From Adineta steineri (taxonomy: Eukaryota > Rotifera > Eurotatoria > Adinetida > Adinetidae), in NCBI GenBank assembly GCA_905250115.1, contig CAJNOI010000025.1, forward strand, positions 732,697-796,696: a DNA stretch of 64,000 bases. The letters are read 5' to 3'. Below the pieces are notes generated by a model that was not told the origin of the DNA, ran no database searches, and saw only the letters and a list, made by a program, of their open reading frames with translations. Positions within the stretch are counted from its first letter, which is position 1, and every line of letters starts with the position of its first letter. Shown one piece after another: positions 13,068-25,854 of the stretch. The position numbers were made by a program, and so were the translations under genes.

Positions 13068-13664
13068 TTTTATAAAATTCAAGTATCTGTTGAAAAAAAA
13101 ATATGTATATTTCAAAATTTAAAAACAGATTACTTACACTATATTTGACTAAACTCAATTTACGTCAGTAAAACTACCTACAATACATCAAAGTGCTGGA
13201 AGTGATGATAAAAGAAGAACACATTTTTTTTAATGCGTAATGCAAAGGAAACGAACAACAATAATAATAATAACACGCACATGCATCATCTTCTCACAAC
13301 ACAAAAAAGAAAAGCCTTGTCTATTCTTATATACGCATGTAACTATAGAGAATGAGAACGAACAAATGTTAAAGGTGTTTTATTCTCATAAAAAAACATT
13401 CAGAGTAACAGAGATTATCAGCTAAATATAAGAATAATGACGAAATTTCCTCATTAGAAAAGTATCATTCCGCGATTCTTTTTCTTCTTCTTCTTTTTTT
13501 CTATATTAAATTTCACACATAATAAAAAAAGTAAACATTTGATGCTTCTTCTTCTTCTTTTTTTTTTATTAATTTTTTTTTCTTTTTCTTTTATTAAAAC
13601 GGATTATCTATGACATGAATCTATATAGTAGAAAATACTTATGTTTTAAAAACATTGTAATGTT
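13068..13664. other. Intergenic region with pyrimidine tracts
   Basis: Spacer between the riboflavin transporter 3' end and the EF-hand gene start. Long CTT/T-rich runs lie around 13475-13590. A 19-bp direct duplication (GTTTTAAAAACATTGTAAT, twice in tandem) sits at about 13642-13680, overlapping the last codons of the transporter. No gene is seen. Confidence 0.5.
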
Positions 13665-15245
13665 TTAAAAACATTGTAATGTTTTATCACAAATATTTCG
13701 TTCTTTAAATAATTCAAAAGTATTTGTTAGAGCAAAATTAGTAGTTGCACCAATTAATGCACCTAATTGTGTTGCTATACCAAAACAAATAAGGCCACGA
13801 TGACCAAGATTTTTTCGAAAATAATTTCCCATTAAAATACGTATATAAGAACAAGTTAAATTCATTAAAATCCATACAAAAAACTAAACGTCGATGTAAC
13901 TATTCATATGAGATAACAAATTATTTTCACTTACGATAATCAGATGACCAAACATTTGATTAACTAATGGAGGACATGGAGATAATTTCGCCTACAAAAA
14001 TATACATAGAATAGAATTTTTTTCCTTTATGTCTATCTTTACTTACTGTTAAAAATATATATACAAATAGTCCAGTACTGATTGCATAAAGAGAATAAAT
14101 GATTTTTGATGATACTTCGGGAATAAATGCTCCAACTAATGTCATAACAGGATAGGCAAATTGACCTTAATGAACAGTACAGATGAAATGTTATTTTTAT
14201 TTGTAGTATATTTATTTTCCTTACTTGTAATAATTGTATAATGAAATGTTGTTACACTATATGCATTTAATGAAAATGTTGTTAAACCTTGACATACACC
14301 ATATAACATGGCACTACATTGAAAAACTATAAATAAAAATATTCCTGGTTCTGACATAAGAAATTTTTTTAATTGATTTGGTTTTTTCTTTGGTTTTTTA
14401 AATTTATCTTCAATATTATTTATTGTTGCTATTGTATTTTGTATAACATCAATATCTTCAATATTATCCATTAGAATAAATATAGATGATGGTTTATGTT
14501 CAGATTTAACTGGTGTTGATTTTATTTTTGAACGACCTGTTTTCATAAATTGAAGAATTGTAAATGCAATTAGCGCGGATAATGGTAAAAAACTTAATAA
14601 GAGAAAATAAGTTTGAACAGAATATTGAGGTTGATGATGAACTTCAATTAATGTTCCATTTGTTTCATTACCAAAAAGAACACAATCTGATTTTCCAATA
14701 CCTTGCGTAATACCAATCATAGCTGGTAGAAGTGCAGTAAGTGCTTCACCAGTAAAATAAGCATTCAAATATATAGGTTCATATCGATGTAAAAATGGAA
14801 TAAAAGTAGTTGATGATAAACAATCGGTTATAGCTGTAATAAAACATAATCCCATCAGATAAACACTCTGTTTTGTACCAAATAGATCAGCTGTTTTATC
14901 CCATAGAAAGGCAAATGCAATAGCAAATAGAATACTTGTACATAAAAGAACAAAATTTACGGGAACTTCAAAAGATGAAGTATTGAATTTGAAGACTAAT
15001 GAAGCAAAAACAATAAGAATTGGAAAGATATTTGCTGAATTAATAATTAAAGTTAATTTAGCTGGTAAATGCCATGATTCTGGTAAAATTGGAGTAATTA
15101 TTGGTAATTGAATCCAAACACCAGCTAAATTTGTCCATGTACCCAAACCAAAAAGAATTACAAGAATATAAACAATAGCTTTAAAATGAAAACGATTTGA
15201 TACTGTTGCAATAAGATCAGTATGTGGAGGAGAATTTGCAAGCAT
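13665..15245 (-). CDS. SLC52A: Riboflavin transporter, SLC52 (RFVT) family
   Basis: Plasma-membrane riboflavin importer, predicted 471 residues, within the 445-470 range usual for the family. Exons: 14225-15245, 14047-14165, 13935-13991 and 13665-13883; all phases agree. Family hallmarks near the N-terminus are FGLGTWTNLAGVWIQLPII and SWHLPAKLTLIINSANIFP; later come GMYGV-like MLYGVCQGLTTFSLNAYS and NGYLR-like RGLICFGIATQLGALIGA. About 11 hydrophobic segments are present, with a charged cytoplasmic loop (KKPKKKPNQLKK) in the middle. The choice among SLC52A1, A2 and A3 cannot be made. Start at ATG 15245; the upstream sequence holds an in-frame stop. Confidence 0.9.
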
Positions 15246-16817
15246 TGTAAATTTTATATTTTCAAATAAACAAAAATGAAATCAATGTTTAAGAATGTAG
15301 AAAGAAGAATCAACCACTATTTTTTTTGTTATAAATGATAAGAATATATGATCTCGGATTACCAAATCGCTAGTCAAAATACGTTGATGTTATGTTATAT
15401 GGTTACTTTGTGTGGTAGGAATTGAAAGATTTATCAAAATAAGGAATGTTTTTTTTTTGTTGTTGAAGAGTTTGAGATAAATGTCATGTGACCAGCACTT
15501 GGCTTATTCGTATTCTTTCCTTTTCTTAGTATTTGTGATTAAGATATTATCGTATAGTCCAGGTAGTTTTCTTCTTTATTCATACATATATGTATTATAT
15601 TCTTTCTTCTCCAGATTTTCTCTTTTCTGTATTATATATAAATATACATATTTATTCGCGTGGTGTCACTGAATTTTTCTTGTATCAGTTCAGGTCGAAA
15701 ACTATTTACAATAAAACTTCTCTACTATGAATTCATTTGATTTCATTTTTTGAAAAGTCTTCTAATATAGTTTATCTTTTTGCGTTTAATTATGATTTGT
15801 TTCGTAAACCTTCAAATATTTGATATAGAATCCAGTGATACATTCTGTATTTTTTTAAAATAAACTATTAGCATGAGATCCTATTATGATATTGTTGTCT
15901 ACTTCATACATATAATGGTTAAATGACATGGAAATATATTCAGACAGACAGACTTTTGAAAAAATGCATTTAAACGCATAATCGAACACCGCGACTTTAA
16001 GCCATTCACACTAATTAATAGAACACATTTATTTTAAAGTCTTTCTCCCTGGGTAACGTCTAAAAAATGAGTGACACGATTAAAAAAAGAAAAGTCGAAA
16101 GAACATATTCATGTCAGGAAAATTCTAAGAGCTATAGGGGCTTCAATAAGAGATATGTAAACTCTATAAAAGAAGTTTCATCATTAATGATATATTGTGA
16201 AAGATTTATCAAATAAATAACTGCCTATCATTACAAAGATTATTATAGTTGATGAAAGACTCTTATCAAATACTAGTAAATCTTTAATTAATTAGCATGA
16301 CTTAATAATTTGCCATGCTGCATTGTTTTTCATGACAATGTATTTTGTAATAGTACAAATTTTAACACATAAATATGTAATCAGACGCTTATATACTACT
16401 TCTGTTCAAGTACAACAAGTAGTAACGTAATTGGCCTGAAAGTAAAAGACAACTTTCTTCTATTTATTTTACGTCAGACGATTTGAATAGTTTCTTTTAA
16501 ATCTTAATTAACAAAATCATATGTATTCCTGAATAATAAATGTCTAGTATTTATTTTATTTATTTTATATAGCTTTTAAAACTCCTAAATGACAAATACA
16601 GCACACAGCACAGCAAAACAAAAGAAAGAAGATTTATACAAAAATGCGAATTGAATTTTAGTACGCTAAAAATATCCATTGAAATAAATATAGAAAACCG
16701 AATTCACTATAAAACTAAATAGTACCTACAATTCTACGAACTCATTTTCAAAATTGAAAAAAAAAACACTGTTTTAAGTCATAAACACACGCTCAGATAA
16801 GAAGAAAAAAAAACAAT
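15246..16817. other. Intergenic region, no gene recognised
   Basis: About 1.6 kb between the kinesin stop and the transporter start. It is AT-rich; short open frames such as 15481-15672 are hydrophobic low-complexity and unsupported. Confidence 0.5.
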
Positions 16818-19800
16818 CTACTCGGCAACAGGAATGAGTTTATCATCGCCGGTATGAACAACAAAATCCAGATCTTTTTCACGCATAACTTTAAGACTGT
16901 TCAATAATGTATCGAATGGAGACGTTGTTAGAAATGAATTACTTTTACTATGATCTATTAAATGTTCATGATCATGATTTTTTCTATTCGTTATATCATA
17001 GGATGATACATGAATAGGTGATCGTATTAAAGAATGATGTGAATATGAACCATCCGATGATGTTTTTGTAAATGGATTTTGTAATGCTGAATTTACTTGT
17101 GATGTATGTTCACTATCACTTGTTGTCATACTATTATTTTTATTAATAGCATTATTTTCATCATTTTGATTTAATAAATTTGATGATTCTTCTTTAAAAT
17201 AAAAAATTTAATTTCAAAGAAAATTTAGAATTCAATTTTTAACTAACTTGTATCTATTTTAACTGCTAGATTTGATATTGATGGAGGTTCATCAGATGAA
17301 TTAGCTCGTATTTGATTTAGTACACTTGAAAGTGATGATAAACTTGGCTGAATTATTTGTTCATATTGATATTTTGATAAAAATTCAGGCGGATTTGTTG
17401 ATGATAAAAGATCACTTTCATATTGTAATGGTTTTTCAGTATTATTATTATGGAAATTTCTTGCGACTTCTTTATCATCATCATCAGTATCAGTAAGTAA
17501 CTCAGTTGAATTACTTCGAACTGACGGTTGACGATATGATTTAAGAAAATCTTTTGCAAATGTACCTGGAGATGATTGAAATATTAAAGAATCTTTTGTC
17601 GAACGTTTTATTTCATTTGATTCTACGAGATGAGTTTCAAGTAATGTACGTAATGCACTTAATTGATCTGATACTCGTAGTGCAAAATCTTTTGATGGTG
17701 AACCTACACAATAAATATTAACATTTTATATAAAATATATGATTTATATCAAAGCTATTTCTGAAGTTAATTAAATTTACTGGCTCTATCTAATATAGCA
17801 ATCGAATGAATAGTGTTTTGTTCTCCGAGAAATACGTTATTCTCAACTTACTGAATGAACTTGATGTTGGTTGTGGATTATTAACATTTGTCGATGATCG
17901 CGGTGGTGATGAGTAATTAAAGAGAGCTTTAGCTGAGTCAAGTGGAGCTTGTGTTAATGTACTTGATAGTAATGCTGGCGAGGATAATGATGTTAATATT
18001 GGTGCGAAAGCTGATGATGATGATTGTTCTGCATTCTTAATCGTATCTTTCTCTTTAGGAATTTGTTTGTAAAGTAAATAATCCTCTGTTTGTTCTTGTT
18101 CATTTTTCATTGAATAAATGTCGTCTGTTGTTTGACAGGCTTCACTACGTGTTGAATATACAGGATATTTCGATGGATAGAATTTCCTTTGATGTATTTT
18201 TTCATTATCATTTTCTTCGGAATCAGAACTGTAATGAACACGTAAAGGTACTGTTCGTTGATGACGATTAGGTGAATGTCGAATTGTTGGATCGAATTTT
18301 TGATAATCATATGATGATGTAGTTTTAAGTTTTTTATTATCAAAAGAAGATTTTTTTATTGGATTGTCACTTGCAATACTAGTTGTTGATGATGCAGATT
18401 TAATTGGACGAGTTTTATGACGTGTTTTATTTGATGATGAAATCAAATTCTTAGATTTATTTGTTTGTGATGAATTAATAATAGAATTTTGAGAATTAAT
18501 TCTTGATTTTCTTGGAGTTACAACTGATGATGCTCGTTGACCAACGGTTGATAATCGACTTGATACAATAGATAATAATTCATTACGATTCGTATAAAAT
18601 CCTGTTTGATCTCGATATGCTGTTTGACGATCTGAATAAATCATTGGTTCAATATCTTTTGTAATTTTACCTATATCATATTGTTTATTTATATTTAAAC
18701 TTTTAGCTAATGTATTATGTGAACTAGATTTTTTATGTCGTTTATCATTAAGTATTGTCTTTGTTCGAAGATTTTCTGTACTTGTTCCATTACTATATGG
18801 TTTATTATCAAATAGTTGAGTAGAAGCGGCAACATGAGTAAGTTTCGTCGGATTTGAAGATTTGATGGATGGATCGGAAAGACGTTGAGATATTGTAGAT
18901 GAAATTGGTTTCCATTGTCGTTCATTTCCATCCTCATACATAAGACGTGAATTTTCATATAACTGTGGCTTTTTATTTGTTTTATTTAATGAAGATTTTT
19001 TAATATCAGATTGTGGTAATGGAAAATAACTTGACGGACTTTCATCATTATCATCGATTTTCTTTTGATGTAAACGATTTATAGGCTGTTTATTATTTGT
19101 TTGGGAATTTATTTTAAAATCACGTTTTAATGATGCTAAAGTTTTTAATAAATGATTATCACCACCACCTGTTATTGGAATATCGTCATTGGCTATTTGC
19201 CAATCAATATCAAGTGGTTTGGTTTTACGAGCATCGATATCTATTACAAAAGGAAGTCTTTTTTTAATGTTATGTAAAAAAAAGATAAAAACCTGTTTGA
19301 TTTCTTGACATATAAATATTTTCATCAGTTGATGAAATAAGTCGATGAACTGGTGTTGATGCTGTTGCTGGTCGAAATATTCTTTGTGGGTTATCATGAG
19401 CAATTTCTTGTTCTTTTATAATATTATCATTTGAATTCATTTGTATGTCAACTATTGGCATTGTACGAATTCGATGCCGAATACTTATATCACGAATACG
19501 TGAAGCATATTGAAGTGTATTTAATGAACATTGACAACAATCACTTGGTGGTGATACATTTGCCATTAAACATGTACGTGTTTTCGAACCAACGAGAGAA
19601 TCTCGTAATATATGTGTTAATTTACTTTGTCGAAATGGTGCATGTGAATGTGTCAGATCCATTGAACGTATACATTCTTTTAATGCTAATAATGAACAAT
19701 TTATTTGTGCACCTTCGCGACGAGTTTGTCGAAGATTATTTTGGGCATCTGTCGCACGTTCACTACCAGCCAAATCAATAAATATAAGTCTAACAAAATA

Positions 19801-21518
19801 AATAAACATAATATCTTTCTAATGTAGACTAAAATAAATTTTTTACCTGAAATTTTCTCCTGAATTATAATTATCTTTTAATATAATTTGAAAAACTGCA
19901 TGTGAACGTGATGAATTTGAATTAAATGCACTTTTTCCATGATGTCGTCGTGTTAAACCATTATCAATGACACAACGTAAATTATCTAAATTTTTTAATA
20001 GAACTTCGGTTACACCAATAACATTTACATGATGTTCACTATCTTCACGTACAAATAATCTAAATAAATCTAGATTAATTATATTGAATAGAAATTTTTC
20101 AAATGCTAACCTTTTTCCAACATTAATTAAATCATAAACTTGATTATTATATATTTCATAAAATGAACAAATAAGTTTATTATCAATATTAACCTCTTGT
20201 AATAATAGTTGAGTACAATAAATCAGTAAACCATCTGTACTTTTACTACCAAATATGGTATGACTTTTACCTGAAAATTATATTTGTTATATAGGAATAT
20301 AATAAATAAGAAGAACAAACCAGATCCTGTTTGTCCAAAACAAATATAAGTTAAATTATGACGATGATCTGTTGATATAAATGGTAAGACAGTTGATTCA
20401 AATACTTGTTTATTAGAAATATCAGATCCAAATACTTGATCATATTGAAATTCCGTCTATTGTAAATGAAAAAATTAATTATTTATTTCAATCTTTTTTT
20501 TTCAAAAAATACTTTTTTAAGTAAAGGTGTACAATCAAGATTTGCTTTGTTTTCTGTGATAATTACACGTTTATTATCAGGTACAGTTACTGTATCTTCA
20601 AAATTAGTTTCATTTGATAATAATGGTCGTTTACGAGCATAAACATATATTTCAGCTGGTTTCGCATATGATATTGTATCAGTTGCATGACGTGGAGATG
20701 AAACAAATAATGGACTATGATGATAATTTGTTTCCTGTTGAAAATTACTACGATGAGTATTACTTCGTGAACGTCTACTAGTTGGAATACCATAATTATA
20801 TGATTTAACCTAATTAAACAAAACAAGAAAAATGTCATCCAGTAATTAAAATCAAATATAGGGGAATATAGGATTTCCGATTGGTATATTTACAGAAATG
20901 ATAAACACCTGTTAAAAAAAATAGGTCAAATGCACACAATTATTATATATGCCAGTCAATAGACATATCATCAGTAATTATTATTCAATTTCTTACTTTC
21001 ACATGTTCAATTGGTGGTCGATTTAAAAATGATTTTGATCCTGAAATAATTTGATGATTAGGTTTTGTTGGTATAATATGTTCTCTACTAAGAACTGTCG
21101 ATGTTTTTTGTATTATAAAATCATCTGAATAATTCCGTTGTATTGATGAACGTCTTGTTATATCTATTGAACTTTTAGATCTTTTTGATTGAGAATTTTT
21201 TTGTGGATTTGTATCATCACACCAAGCAGCTCGTATAATAGGATTAGATTTGATATTTGATTGTTGTTGCTGTTGTTGAGTTGATTTTGTTGAAGAAAAA
21301 TTATGTGTACAAATTTTTCCATCACGTGTTGCTTCTTTAAGAACATCCAGTAAAGAAATTAAATGAAGTAATTCTTGTTCATTGAAATTTAATTTTTCAA
21401 AATGTTCGGTACGAAAATGTGCTAATGCACCTGCAGAATCATAACCAAGTGAACGAAATAATCCAATATGTTTGTCAAGGTCAACGGCTTTTAAAGCCTT
21501 GAGAAGACATTTTGTCAT
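16818..21518 (-). CDS. KIF24: KIF24-like kinesin-13 with N-terminal SAM domain
   Basis: Predicted 1347-residue microtubule motor, close to human KIF24 (about 1370). Nine exons: 20997-21518, 20513-20809, 20321-20456, 20111-20270, 19847-20059, 19293-19789, 17852-19240, 17248-17703 and 16818-17191; every phase agrees. Residues 1-60 look like a SAM domain (LKALKAVDLDKHIGLFRSLG), which KIF24 has and other kinesin-13s lack. The motor follows: YVYARKRPLLSNE (kinesin-13 style), P-loop GQTGSGKSHT (about 314-323), switch I NSNSSRSHA, switch II DLAGSERATD and SKLTHILRDSL. The last about 800 residues are Ser/Asn-rich and low complexity. In animals KIF24 depolymerises microtubules at mother centrioles and limits ciliogenesis; the same role is inferred here. 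Tandem acceptors (AAAGAAG) start the last exon. Confidence 0.9.
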
Positions 21519-23622
21519 TTTATTTAAGAATTCACTTTAATAGATGTACAATTGCTTGATTCATTTAAAGAAAAGGTTTTATAAAGAAAAAAAATTCTCT
21601 TTTATAATAATAATCAGATAAAATATTTGATCATAAACGAAATGAAACGAAGAAATAAAGAATTCGTATTGAAATTTTTTTTTCAAAGCAAATTATTATA
21701 CTAATTCGATGGTTTTGTTAGCCATTATTGGCGTCAATGAATCGAATGTAACTAAGTGATACAATAATTTGTATAAAATATATGAAAGGGAAATAATATT
21801 TTTAAAAATAAAACTAATATAAAAAAGTTTTGAAATAGAAATTTTTGAAAAATATTTTATTTCATTTTTGATTCTAACGACATCTACATGCAAAATAAAG
21901 TTCAATGTTTTATTTTATTCAAAATTCAAGAAACAGAATTTCCGATATTTATAAAGTTAATTTGACACTTTCGAGGTGTTGAGATAACACACAATGTATC
22001 ATCTAATTTGTCTTCGCTATTGTTTTAATTATTTATTGTGTACCCTCATGTTTCTCATTAAAACAATCAATTTGTTTTTGCTGTCACCAAATTCGCTTCT
22101 CTCATGGCATTCAGATCAGGGTTTCGAACATCGTGTTCAGGTCATTCCACTATTTCTTCTTGCATGTAATCAGCGACTTTATGCTTCAAATCATTTATTA
22201 GTTATTGTTTCGGATTAGATTTCAGTCTCCAAAATACGATATCGAGGGATAAAAATCGTACAAGATTTCCATACGACTACAGTTTATTTATGTAGATTGT
22301 ATTACAATTTTTCTCGGTTTTAGACTTATCAATTGATTAGTTGTCGCAGAAAGAATGAGAAAATAAACTTGAGTAACTGGTCAGTTCGATGTAACAGAAT
22401 ATTATTTAAGTTCTAATATAAACGAGGAAAAACAAAAAGGAACGACTGCAAATTCTAAAACCAGCAGTGAATACATATGAAAATTGAATGACCTCGATAG
22501 GGTTAAATAGTGAATTGCGTATTAATCATATGACAAAATGTCATGGAAATAGCGAACAAGGAAAACTAATGTTTATGTACAACTCATTTATATGAATATT
22601 CTTCTGGTACAATAGTCTAAAGTAACTATGTCTGCCCGCTTGATTGTATAAATCTATAATTATGACTTTTCTTGCCAGATGATAGTTTGTTTATGTATAA
22701 ATTCTATTTTTATATTTTACAGAGACAGGCAATTTCACAGTTAATTTTTCAAGTAACAGCACAGTTTAGGTACAACTCCATAGCAACCATCGTGGTGAAG
22801 GTAGACATCATAGTCTTCATTCATATACAAATCCGTATGACAAAAGTTAGAATTGTTCATATAGACTAGAATCGATAGTATTCGAGATTTATCTAAAACT
22901 ATTCTACATAAACGAAATCCTATGAAGTTTACCAATTTAATCTAATGCAAAACTTGACAGTCATCTGGTATGAATAAACTAGTAGAGTCACCAGATCTTC
23001 TTTTTGTTTTTGATAAGATCTCACAGAATAATATTGTTTAGTCTGTCGTTTATGAATGCTATTCATCTTAGATTAACATTAAACAAAAGTTTTTTTTTCT
23101 GACATTTAAATACTAAACATACGGTATCAGATCGAGACTATTTCAAATAACTCTGTTCTATGTCATTTAAAAACAGACAATAGAAGAACAATGATATTAA
23201 CTAGAAAATATAAAAATAGATTTAAGTATAAGAATTTAATCTGATCATTAGAAAGAAAACGATTCGTATTTTTTCAATTTATTTAAAAAACAAAATCTTA
23301 AACGAAGATAAATTTTATTGTCAATAAATTATGAACTAAATATTGGGACAATTGTAATTACTACATCTTCGTACAGAAAAATATAGATGTATTCAATCAA
23401 TCATCGGGATAATTCATTGAGAATAAATAATAAATAAAACTCACATCATATTGTGTTAAAAAACAAAAAGAAAGAAAGAAAACAATAATCACGAACAAAA
23501 CATCACACGTTCAAACATCGTCAGTGTCTTTGTTTATATATATAGTATGTATATATGTATATTTATGGACAATAGAAAACGAAGAAAAAAATATTCGTTG
23601 TTTGAAAAGAGAGATCGACAAT
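21519..23622. other. Intergenic region, no gene recognised
   Basis: About 2.1 kb between the Kv channel stop and the kinesin start. Short frames on both strands (for example 21994-22218 and 22672-22935) show no domain or splice context. Confidence 0.5.
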
Positions 23623-25854
23623 TTAACACATAAAATCTGTTTCATGTTTATCATCAGTTATTTGATAAATTCTTTGAGTTAAGTGACGTGCTGGTGCTGC
23701 AGGTGGTAATTTTTGATTACGCATTGTTGGTGATATTTTTTTTGAACCACGAAATGCTTTAAAATATGCATTGTGAACTAAACGTTTTGTCATAGCATGC
23801 GTTATTTCTCTATAATCGGAATAATCAGGTTCATTTAATGTTGCTTCCCATTCATTTATTTCAGGTCCACCTTCTTTTTCACTTAATGAATATAAACGAC
23901 GTCTTTCTAAAGCTAATTGAGTTGCTGCTTGTGCTTTTTGTCTCGCTTGATATTGTCGTTCATTATCTTCCATTTGTCGTTGATAAAAATATGTAAAATT
24001 AGATACAATTATAGGTACTGGTAATGCAATTGTTAATACACCCGTTATTGCACATGCTGCACCAATAACCTTACCTAATGTTGTACGTGGTACATAATCT
24101 CCGTAACCAACAGTTGTCATTGTTATTATAGAAAACCAAAATGAATCAGGAATGGATGCAAATTGATTATTTGATTGTTGTGTTGTAGTATAATTGTGAT
24201 CACAATGTGAAAGACAATTCATAGATGAAGGAGGACATGATACAGATGATGATGATGATAATTGATTTGGTGTTTTTACTTGTGATATATTTGAATAATC
24301 AGCTTCAACAAAATACATAAATGATGAAAAGACAATAACAATAATAAAAAGAAAGAACATTAATAACAATAATTCTTTCCATGACGCTAAAAATGTCAAG
24401 GCAAGCACTTGTAGACCCTACCAAAGAGAGAAGAAAAAAATATATATATAAGAAAACGATAAAAAAAATAATAATGTACTAAATAATCAAAAAGATTCTG
24501 TTACAAAGATCAATCGCGAACAACAGCTGTCTTATTAATTAACTCTTTTGTGTTGTCTAGCGCAATAAATCAGGCCTGGTTTTTATGCATATACCAGAAT
24601 ATTATCTGCTATATTATTAATAATAACTCTATCATCATACCTTAAAATGTCTTGATAATTTGAATATTCGAAAAACTCGAACAAGTCGAACAATTCTCAA
24701 TACAGTTAATGTTGATGAAAACCCCGATACATTGCTATCTTTTTTTTGATAAATTAATCCAATTAATTGTATAAAATATGGTATTATTGATACAACATCA
24801 ATAATATTCGGGCCATTTTTAATAAAAGCAAATTTGGACGGTGCAACCAAAAATCGACATATAAATTCAAATGAAAACCAAGCAACACATATTGTTTCAA
24901 GAATAAAAAATAACCAAAAAAATCTTGTTTCATTATTTGATGCTAATGAATGTATTTGTTGTGTAGTATTTACATTATGATCTAATGATACTGGTGCATC
25001 ATTACGTATATATGGGAGTGTTTCAATAATAAATGATGCTATTGATATAATAATCATAACAATTGATATAATAGCAACAACACGTGCTGTATTGGATGAT
25101 TCTGGACATTCAAATATTTCCCAAATAGTACGTTGAAGATCATTGATTGGTCGTTGTACAGGAATTTCTTCAACATAACCTTCCTGTTTTCGATAACGTT
25201 TAAGTACTTCATCACCTAAGAATAAATTTTTATAGAAAAAAATGATTTAGAAATTGAATATATATATATACCAAGATCAAAAAATTTAATTTCTTCTAGA
25301 AAAATTTCTGCTGAAATATTTTCTGGTCGTGCAAGACGACCACCACTCTGATAAAAATAAAGTACAGCTTCAAATGATGAACGATGTCGTTCAAAAAAAT
25401 ATTCATTATTCATATAATCAAAAAAATGTGCACGACGTTGTTTATCACCAAGTAATGTATGTGGATAACGTTGTAAAGTTGATGCACGAGTTTCAAAACG
25501 TAAACCACTTATATTTATTACAACTTTATCTAATGGTTCATGTCTTGATGTAGTAATAGTTCTATTATTATTATTATTGGTATTATTATTATCATTCTGT
25601 TGTACTTGTGTTTTTTTTTGTTTTGATTGATACTGTTGTTTTGTACCATGATTTGGACTAGATAATTGTGATTGCATTAAATGCAATTCATCAGCTGTAG
25701 ATGAATAACAACCACTATCACGAGCAGATGGAGGTTGATAATCATCAATAGGATTATTTATAAGATGTCCAATAGTTGATGATGTTGAAGGTACAGCATC
25801 AGTAAGAATTATTGGTTTATAAATACCACCGTTACTTACTCTATTGATATCCAT
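23623..25854 (-). CDS. Shaker/Kv1-type voltage-gated K+ channel
   Basis: Predicted 650-residue pore-forming subunit. Exons: 25272-25854, 24641-25215 and 23623-24417. Residues about 109-205 are the tetramerisation T1 domain ([35 protein letters not shown]). S1 follows the linker. S4 carries arginines every third residue ([20 protein letters not shown]). The pore has the K+ selectivity filter TVGYGD (about 487-492), and S6 has the PVPIIVSNF hinge. T1 and S6 sequences are closest to Kv1 among Kv1-Kv4. Oddities: the S5-pore turret is enlarged by about 35 residues with four cysteines, and the C-terminus reads HETDFMC instead of the usual Kv1 ETDV PDZ ligand. The N-terminus is Gln/Asn-rich. Likely a neuronal or muscle repolarising current. 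Confidence 0.92.

Noticed and set aside
19431-19781. Plus-strand frame of 116 codons
   Set aside because: Antisense shadow of the kinesin motor exon.
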